DNA of 64,000 bases from Cladosporium sp. IMV 00045 (Eukaryota; Ascomycota; Dothideomycetes; Cladosporiales; Cladosporiaceae), in the NCBI GenBank assembly GCA_001931905.2, contig MSJI02000836.1, positions 62,001 to 126,000 of the forward strand, in the 5' to 3' direction. Numbering within the stretch: the first letter of the stretch is position 1; each line of letters begins with the position of its first letter. Below, one piece after another: positions 56,988 to 64,000 of the stretch. The position numbers were made by a program, and so were the translations under genes. The notes beneath the pieces are model-generated. The model was not told the origin of the DNA and did not search any database. It saw nothing but the letters and a program-made list of their open reading frames with translations.

Positions 56988-58860
56988 TCATACCTTCTTC
57001 ACCAACACCACTGGGCCATGATAAGTCTTATGACCCTGGAAGTAGTAATAAATGGCCGCAATAACAGCCACACCTCCAAAGATGACAGAAGACCAGTTGA
57101 ACTCCTCTGCCGGCGTAGGGGTAGCCTGCGGCCAGAAAGACCAGAACTAGAATGGCATCGTCAGTCATGCACTCGGAGGTGTAGTAAGCAGTTCGAACTT
57201 ACAAAAGACCACGCGCACCAAATTACAGCGGTGGCATTGATGGGAACACCCCAACGACCAAGACCGAAGCTACACTCCGGAATCGTCTCTGGCAGGTAAA
57301 TGCGGCGCCAGAGAATCGAACCAATGGAGAACATGTAGCACTGGAGCAGTGCAACAGTGAAAAGCGAGGTTATGGCGTAGAAGGCCACTTCGGAGCCGAT
57401 GTAAATCAAGCTCAAAAGGAAGGAGAAGAGGCCAGTAACGTAAATTGCGTTCACAGGCGCCTGGTACTTTGGGTGAATCTGCAAGACCTTCGAGTCAGTA
57501 TTGATGGCACTCAAGGCCAATCTGGTGTACGAACCTGACAGATCCAGTCCGAATACGGAAGGCCCTTGTCGCGAGCAAAGGCAAAAAGGTCTCGGGACAC
57601 TGCCGTGATGTAGCAGACATTGGCAAAGAGCACTAGGGCTACTATTAAGACCAACTCCACCGTCACCCACGTGGTGGACATGCTTTGCTCGAGGATGTAA
57701 ATGACGGGATACGTGCTAATGTGATCCAGCGCAGCTGTCACATCAGGCATTGCGAAGCAGAGAACAAGCCAGCACGCGATGGTGAAGACCATATTGACAG
57801 CAAAAATAGCAATCATTGATCGAGGCACAGTCTTGGATGCGTCTCTGACTTCTTCGGAAATGTGGGCAGACTTCAAACGCTGGTTAGCAGAAGGCCGACA
57901 ATTCATGGAGTGCTGTACCCACCGAGTCCGTGCCACACATCATGTATATCCCAGAAAGCTGACCTGCCATCACAGCTAGGCCCATGTTCGACCAACCACC
58001 GAGATTTTCAAAGTCTGTAAAGACTTCTGAAGCACTCGCCTTTGGCGCATTCACTATGATTGGCACCAATACTGCGAAGAACGCCAGGATATGTAAGACG
58101 AAGAAGGCGGTTTGTACCCTCGGGATGAAGCGCGAGAACAGGATGTTCGCAGCCACAGTAAAGATGATGTTGGACATGACCAACATACTGCCATGCCAGG
58201 CAGGGAAGGCATAGTTGTTGTTGTTCTCAAGGATGATGGTTTGGATGAGCGTACCAGTCAAGAAGACACCGATGGCATTACCAGCTTGCCATGCGATGGT
58301 CGAGATCCAGCCGGTGTAGTAACTCAACTGCTTCTGCCACCTGGGGTGCGCAAACTCGGAAACCCAGTGGTACTGCGAACCAGCCGTTGGGGCAATGGAC
58401 GACATCTCGGCCATGGAAAGAACGATAGGCACGAAACCAACTGCATGAACCAGTGTTGTCCAAATGATTCCAGCACGTCCCCCGTCGATCAAACCCTGAT
58501 TCATCGAGAAGATGCCGAACTCCCAAACTGAAGTGGCCATGGCGACGAAAGAGAAGGTAGCCATCGGACGGAAGTGTCTGACCAAGACTTGCTGTTTTCC
58601 TGTGCAAAAGCCGGTCAATTGAAGGTCTCCTCGAGCACAACGCAGCATAACTTGCCCATGCGCTCCATATTGTACCGGTCGACGTTCGTGGATCTCATGG
58701 CATCGTCGCCATCGTTATCATCGTCACTACCGTTCTCAGGATGGCCATGATATCCGCCAACTTCTCTGGTGTTGAACTGGGCGCTCTTCCGTGCTGTCAA
58801 CTCGACACTATGACTTTCGGCAGATGCAGGCATTGAGGCCTGCGACGAAGAAGCGGCCAT
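56988..58860 (-). CDS. APC-superfamily permease (fungal GABA/choline/amino-acid type)
   Basis: Twelve-TM amino-acid/choline/GABA permease of the plasma or vacuolar membrane. Exons: 58860-58642, 58591-57923, 57870-57535, 57478-57203, 57146-56988 (552 aa). Introns are 50-56 bp. The first (58641-58592) is the least certain; the other three are supported by phase and branch sites. The N-tail is acidic (SDDDNDGDD) and RYNMERMGK precedes TM1. TM1 reads MATFSFVAMATSVWEFGIFSMNQGL. The APC signature region includes EMSSIAPTAGSQYHWV. A conserved loop reads CGTD, then SAHISEEVRDASKTVPRSM, after splicing. Near the end DLFAFARDKGLPYSDWI and IHPKYQAPVNAI are typical. The C-terminus is short (HKTYHGPVVLVKKV). 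Substrate likely GABA, choline or a basic amino acid; not decidable. Confidence 0.9.
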
Positions 58861-59984
58861 CGGGTGCTGCGATGGTAATGGCAAAAGGAAAGTCAGAATA
58901 GAATCGAGGTATGGGACACAGATTGAATCGGAGCCAAAAGAGCAAGAACAATCGAGGAGAGGAGATATGTTGCCATGCAGACGACAGCTTGAGTTTCTAG
59001 ACCTCCATGACGCTCGGAGCGCTCAAGGATTAACACCGTCTGTGGAACAAGGCCTTTACTCTCTAGGATCTAGGATAGTATGCAGGTCTTCGTAGGCGAG
59101 AACTCACCCCAAGACGCCACAGGAGCACGCAAAAGAAAGCCGCCGAGGACCATGCACAAGCTGCAGAGGGCTAAATTTCTTCGTCACAGGAACAGTCAAT
59201 GATTCTGCATCTCGGCCACATCTCCTATGGCTGTTTCCCCGGAATTACGAAGACCTTCCACAAGCGATATTGCGAGGCGTTCACAGAATCAGTGAGAATA
59301 CTCATTATCGAATGGAGTTGATCAAAGCGGTCGATGCTCGATTTTATCTCCACGTCGCACGTGGGGCGGCAGATCGCGTCCGTGTAAAGCCTAGACCTCG
59401 ATCATCCTTGAGAGAGGCTGCAGTGAAACGACTGGGGTGAGATAGATTAAAGACACTGTTGGTCTTATCCGGCATTAGATCAGGGACAAAGAGTATTTTA
59501 TCCAGAAGATCTGACTGGCTCGCTTCTCATTCGCCTATATACAAGACTTGGCGCACGCCGCTCTTCGGCATTCAATTAGACTCCTTCAGGCAATCCGCCG
59601 AATGCACATCTTGCTTTCTTTTTCTGCGCTTTGACTGAGGTGCTCCATTAGGACTATACCCCGTAGTCTTCATACTTCTGCTGTTATCTATTGGATATGA
59701 CCAAATCGTCAGGCTAAGACGTATCCTGCTCGGTCGACTTTGAAGGATGCGCGGGACAACACCCTCGAGACATTTGTGATGACCCCTCGAATGATAGTTC
59801 CCAAGTCGCCCAGTCGAGGCCTGGCCGGGATCAGATATGGAATGATCCGATCAGTGCACAAAATGCTCGACTTTGCTTGTAAAGATAGAAGGTAGTAGCT
59901 TGCACGGTCCTTTGAACTTGTGTAGGACGGTTGCTTCAGCTCCACTTGGATCCACTGCCACTAAACATACTTTACCTCGTCATC
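58861..59984. promoter_or_regulatory. Divergent promoter region of permease and rhodopsin-domain genes
   Basis: About 1.1 kb between two outward-pointing genes. No gene or clear known binding site seen. Confidence 0.45.
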
Positions 59985-61263
59985 ATGGAAGGACCAGACA
60001 ACAAGTTTCCACTGGGGAATTCTTTACTCATCTGGACAGTTCTTCTACTATTATACAGTTCATCCTTTGTTGTCATTCGCACTTGGGCAAAATGGCAGCA
60101 GCAATGGTCGTGGTCGGACTGGATCTTCATCGCAGGATATGTAAGTCTATGTTGATCGTCTCGCACCCGGCAATGCTAATGTGTTCGACATAGATCACTG
60201 CTTTGACGCAATGCATTACAATCTGCCTTGCAGTGAAAAAGTATGGTCTTGGTGATAGTGCTCAAGATCGGACGATCGCAAACGACGAGACATGGATGAA
60301 GGTAAGCCTGCGACCCTGAGTTCGTGATATGCCAATTCGCTCACCGAAGCAAAGGCACTTTACGTAGGCCAGATTCTATACATCTTCAGCATGGGCCTAT
60401 CCAGATGCTCTACTGCTTTCTTTCTCCGTAATCTGTCAACAGCAAAGAGACATAGTTATGCTGGCTTTGCAATGGCAGGCTCAGCCATGTCCTGGGCGAT
60501 CGCGTCCATCGTTACCATTGCGGTACGAGGGGACTTGTCGGCTCCATGGGAGGATCGAAAGGTTCTGGTACGTCTTCGCAATCGATCTCAAATGGAGAAC
60601 ACAGAGCTAAATGTTCGAAGTACACCAGATGGCTCGTCGTAGAGATCATTGGACTGGCTGTAGAACTTCTGCTCTTTTCCTTCGCGTTCACGATGGTTCG
60701 AAAACTCAACACGTCGATTCATCGACGGATCAAGCTAATGCTAATATTTGGGGCACGATTGATGTGAGTGAGATCCCTCAAGCCTATTGTTCGCAAAAGT
60801 CTGACCATTGTGCAACAGCTTGATCCCAATAATTGTCACACGCCTCGTCCTCCTACAACCAAAGCCTGAACAGCAGACCATCAACGATATAATCATCGTC
60901 AATATTCTTGCTCAGCTTGCTATGCATTGGGCTCTGATATCAGAATGTCTTACATGCCTAAAGCCTTTCCTTCAGACCTGGCACGATGGCTCTGCACCAG
61001 AGAGCGAGCAGTCTCAATACTGGGGTGCTTTGTCAAACATGGTGAGCAACTCCAGCGCAATGGGCAAGAGTGCAGGAAATCGAACATCAAGAGCATATGC
61101 GACGACAGACGAAGGAGACCTCAAACTCCGAGCTGATCTCCCTGCCTTCTCCACGAAAATTGCATCCGAGCGCAAGAGACCATCCACATCGGGGACGGAG
61201 GATGACATCGAGCTGCTTCCAGCGAGTAGGATACGGGTGACAACCACCATGACAACTTCTTGA
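59985..61263 (+). CDS. Fungal rhodopsin-domain integral membrane protein (PTH11-related)
   Basis: Seven-TM protein of the fungal rhodopsin-domain family, often grouped with PTH11-like GPCRs but without a proven ligand. Exons: 59985-60140, 60194-60301, 60355-60567, 60621-60763, 60819-61263 (354 aa). Introns are 53-55 bp; the third acceptor (TTCGAAG) could be a few bases off. Helices visible: LLIWTVLLLLYSSSFVVIRTW, WSDWIFIAGY, ALTQCITICLAVKKYGLGDS, LYVGQILYIFSMGLSRCSTAFFL, AGSAMSWAIASIVTIAV, WLVVEIIGLAVELLLFSFAF and LIFGARLILIPIIVTRLVLL. The family-typical KYGLG and K/R-S-type motif after TM3 are present. There is no N-terminal CFEM domain, unlike true Pth11. The C-tail is Ser/Thr-rich and cytosolic. 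A nutrient-sensing role beside the permease is inference. Confidence 0.85.
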
Positions 61264-62111
61264 ATCAACTGCTCGGAGACGGAGTTACTCATTCTCTCTG
61301 AAGAATACAGGTACATATGCATTACGATGTTGTGATCTCCCGATGCATTTCGAAGAGTTGACAGTCAATAACAGATCTCATAACATTCATATCCAGCAGA
61401 ATGATCAGTAGATATCAAACGAGAGGCTACTTCCGAAGAACCTTTCTCATGACTACATCTAAAAGCTTAGAGTGAATTTTTCCCGATTCCGTACTATGTA
61501 TTCGCGATAAGACTTTCCCACGAAAAATTGGTTGCAAGCTCTCGGGAGCGTTGTGCATAGGTAAGCAACAACGAACCAGCCAGTAGCAGCATCAAGAATG
61601 CGATGACACTTCAGCGACTTCAATGAAATCCACGAATAGCAAACCTCAAATATTGAATGGAAAAGTCAAAACCTGGCTTGCGACGAAAATTCCCTTTTGT
61701 CTACACTACAAAATCTGTTCCGAATCTGCCACCCTCCAGCTCGCTCTGCAAATACTTCACATTCATATGCCCTTCGGATAAAATTTCCCATCCTCCATGA
61801 TGATTCGCCACAGCTAACTATCAAGATCCGATCAGCCTCCCTCCACGGTGTTGATCTGGGCTCCAGTGACGCCGGCTGTGCATCGCATCCTGCTCACTGT
61901 AACCACTCGTCCGGCTGAGACTTCTTCGACTTTGCACTGGCCTGCACCTCAAGCGAAGCCGCGCGCATAGTCGATCTGACTGTACGGTCGGCAGGTTTTG
62001 CTTGTGGGCACAGACGGTGCGTGGACGACGGACGGATGGTGGGCCTCTGGGAGTTGCGCGTGGTGAAGCTAGCCGGCGTTCTCGGCGTCTCCTGTTGCGA
62101 AAAGTCGATCC

Positions 62112-62660
62112 GGTTACGGTCCGGAGGCCATTGATGACATTTGAAACGATGCGAGTATCGAAGACGGTCGACCGAAAGGTTGCTGTCTTTGTGAAAGCGG
62201 CGATTCTGAGGCCAATGTCGAGGCGGGCGGATCGGTTGCTGCTGATGACATCTGCAAACGCGACCTGCAAAGAAGAGAAAAGGTGTCAGTCAACAAAGTT
62301 GACCTGCAGGTGGCTGCACTCAGACTGAAAATGGCTTCTGTGGGTTATCATCAATGTCCGGTTAAAAACGCGAACGTATGAGATCCTTAGAAAATGTGTC
62401 AGCCATCAAATTTGACCTGCAGATGGCTGCAATCAGACTAAAGAATGTTTTTCCAACAATGCCCGATTCCCTAAATAAGCGAGCGTTATGATATCCTTCG
62501 ATAATGTGTCATCAGCATGCATCGACCACCTGCCTTCAAGTCTGCTCCAAGGCCGCTGATGACATGGCAACGCAAGTAGCCGGTGCTGGCGGCCGAGAGG
62601 CTGTGGCATTGGTGAAAGTCGAAAAAGTCTGAGGCCCAAGTTGCGAGTCGAAGGCATTTG
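62112..62660 (+). repeat. Two diverged copies of a roughly 130-bp sequence
   Basis: Copy A (about 62112-62250) and copy B (about 62540-62660) share, in order, GGCC-TGATGACAT, a CG-rich centre with CGAAAGG or CGAGAGG, GTGAAAG and CTGAGGCC. Many substitutions separate them. Identity was judged by eye. Confidence 0.5.
62283..62510 (+). repeat. Imperfect tandem duplication, about 112-bp unit
   Basis: Units start with GTGTCAG at 62283 and 62396, then share TTGACCTGCAG, TGGCTGCA, TCAGACT, AATG, GCGAACG/GCGAGCG, TATGA and ATCCTT. A third GTGTCA occurs at 62506 at the same spacing (110 bp). Two copies plus the start of a third. Confidence 0.7.
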
Positions 62661-63263
62661 ATGGCAAAGGAGCACTACTTCACAGAGCAGAAGTGCGAGA
62701 GGGTATGGAAGATGAAGGTTGGAGGAATAGGTTGAGAATGAAAGAAGAGAGAGAGGAAGAGAGAGCGCACCACCCTCGAATTGTTTGTGTACACTGATCA
62801 ACTAGGAAGGCGACGCGACCAACGATTCTGCATGGCAGCTATGGACAACTGCACATGAAGGAGTTTCACAGCTGCCTATAGGAAGAGGGTTGTTGTCGCA
62901 AGAAGGAATATCTCACAAGCTGGTGATCATGAGGGAGTGGCCAGTCAGACGTCCTGTAGGGCTACATACCTAGCTTGGGCAAGAACCATGTTCTAGAATG
63001 GAGCAGCAAGACCATATGTCCTTCGAGCCAAGGATCCCGAATGTACACATAGACGAAAAGTTCAAGACAGGCTACAACCGATCAGTTGTACAGGCAAGTT
63101 TGCAGGGAACGTATATAAGGTGCAACTTCAAACGGAGATGTAGTAAACATCGCGTAGGAACAAGTTTTCCACGTCTCTTGTTTGCATCAGCGATTCTCAA
63201 GCTTATGAAAACTTGTAAGAGAGAGATAGAGTGAGCTGCGAATCACTGAATCAATCACCTATT

Positions 63264-64000
63264 CTAGTGCATGTATGTCATATTCTGTTTTTGCGGCCAC
63301 CTGTCGAGCACAAATTCACTACCAGTAAGCTCAAATTCCCAAGTGTCTTGCGCTGGCACATCAACTTCGAGCCTGTAAGAGCCAGGGTACAAGATCTGAT
63401 TTCCGCTCTCATCGTGCCTGGCGAGCGAGCCCAAAGTGACATTCAGTTGTGCAACCTGCGAAGCCGATGGATCAAAGCCAAACAGTCGTTGGTAGGCGAC
63501 CAGAGACTTCCTAGGTCGCGGCAGAGGGCCAAATTCACCTGCTACGAACGCGAGTGCGACGAAATCGGAGCTACGAGTGCCGGTGTTCGTGACTTTCACG
63601 CTGAGAGAGGTCGCTTCGACGGAGGGGAGGAAGGGGCACAGCTCGATGTGGTTGACGGCGGTCTGGTCACAAGCATCAATCAATGACTGAATGTCGAATG
63701 TTCTTTTGTTTGGAGGATCGATGCTGGCGCTGAAATTGGTGTAGTGCAGGCCAAAGCCAAACTCCACGACGGCATCGTCGAACCACTTGTACGTGCGTCC
63801 AGGGATGCCGGTTGTGTTATCAGGACGCATGTTCATGTCCGTCATGGGCACTTGTCTGGCGTATGCCTCGGGATATTGTGTGATTGGCATACGGCCCGCC
63901 GGACTGATGTTGCCGAGAAGCAGGTTCACGATTGCATCGCCGCCAAACATTCCTGGATATCCGCCCCAGATTACAGCGCGGATGTTGGGGTCCTCGAAGA
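63264..64000 (-). CDS. GH3 beta-xylosidase, C-terminal part (cut by window edge)
   Basis: The frame runs from the window end to a stop at 63264, about 245 residues of a protein usually near 750-800 aa. FEDPNIRAVIWGGYPG, GGDAIVNLLLGNISPAGRMPITQYP, VPMTDMNMRPDN, PGRTYKWFD and EFGFGLHYTNF are diagnostic of the fungal beta-xylosidase branch of glycoside hydrolase family 3, end of the (alpha/beta)6 sandwich. A C-terminal fibronectin-III-like domain follows (VKVTNTGTRSSDFVALAFV, YQRLFGFDPSASQ, LYPGSYRLEVDV). Family members are secreted and release xylose from xylo-oligosaccharides. The catalytic nucleophile Asp lies in the missing N-terminal part, so activity cannot be judged. NQT-type sequons suggest glycosylation. 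Confidence 0.93.
   Translation of the reverse strand, partial: FEDPNIRAVIWGGYPGMFGGDAIVNLLLGNISPAGRMPITQYPEAYARQVPMTDMNMRPDNTTGIPGRTYKWFDDAVVEFGFGLHYTNFSASIDPPNKRTFDIQSLIDACDQTAVNHIELCPFLPSVEATSLSVKVTNTGTRSSDFVALAFVAGEFGPLPRPRKSLVAYQRLFGFDPSASQVAQLNVTLGSLARHDESGNQILYPGSYRLEVDVPAQDTWEFELTGSEFVLDRWPQKQNMTYMH

Larger units (their letters stand above)
61264..63263. other. Long intergenic region with diverged duplications
   Basis: About 2 kb between convergent genes. Contains two sets of imperfect duplications described separately. ORFs of up to 149 codons lie within the repeats and show no domain, so I do not call genes. Confidence 0.5.

Noticed and set aside
61821..62270. 149-codon minus-strand ORF inside the repeat block
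   Set aside because: Arg-rich, not conserved in the second repeat copy and without domains; likely chance.

Overview
The window is nuclear DNA of a filamentous ascomycete (Pezizomycotina, most likely Dothideomycetes). Genes carry short GT-AG introns (about 47-115 bp, with CTAAC/CTGAC-like branch sites), and the families are typical of that group: TAF1, SLA1, RPN10, borealin, tyrosinase, a BIM1-like copper protein, a fungal rhodopsin-domain receptor, a DUF7580 protein and a GH3 beta-xylosidase. There is no rRNA, no clear tRNA, no transposon ORF and no CRISPR. Exon coordinates in the entries were worked out by hand from splice signals and reading phase. Exon sums divide by three for every intron-containing gene that I model as intact.

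Layout. 0-16 kb is a housekeeping block: TAF1 (-), SLA1 (-), an unrecognised secreted protein gene with one in-frame stop (+), then RPN10 (-) and a borealin-type chromosomal passenger protein (+) sharing a 465-bp divergent promoter. 16-26 kb is accessory: a low-complexity Ser/Ala-rich protein, a secreted tyrosinase, a short class I diterpene-synthase-like gene facing it tail to tail, and a divergent pair made of a DUF7580 gene (N-terminal helical, C-terminal kinase-like) and a broken C2H2 zinc-finger gene of a family often seen with fungal NLR-type genes. 26-46 kb holds a dihydroxybenzoate-decarboxylase-like amidohydrolase, a Kelch protein, a 1553-residue disordered protein that looks like an eisosome organiser (Seg1/SegA type), an F-box protein, a small basic protein, a BIM1-like copper protein, a CCDC97-like protein and an ankyrin protein with a 15-bp minisatellite in its coding sequence.

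47-64 kb is rich in membrane and uptake functions: a Dal5-type MFS permease, a DHA2-type MFS exporter, an arylsulfotransferase-family protein, an F-box/LRR-like protein, an APC amino-acid/choline-type permease, a fungal rhodopsin-domain protein and the C-terminal end of a secreted GH3 beta-xylosidase cut by the window edge. Noncoding DNA at 61.3-63.3 kb carries diverged tandem duplications.

The points most worth a second look are: the DUF7580/C2H2 divergent pair as a possible cell-death or allorecognition locus; the tyrosinase next to an orphan class I terpene synthase domain; the secreted protein whose frame continues for 138 codons past a lone TAA; and the TAF1 zinc knuckle split by a 562-bp intron whose retention would change the C-terminus. 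None of these is proven here to be a new system.
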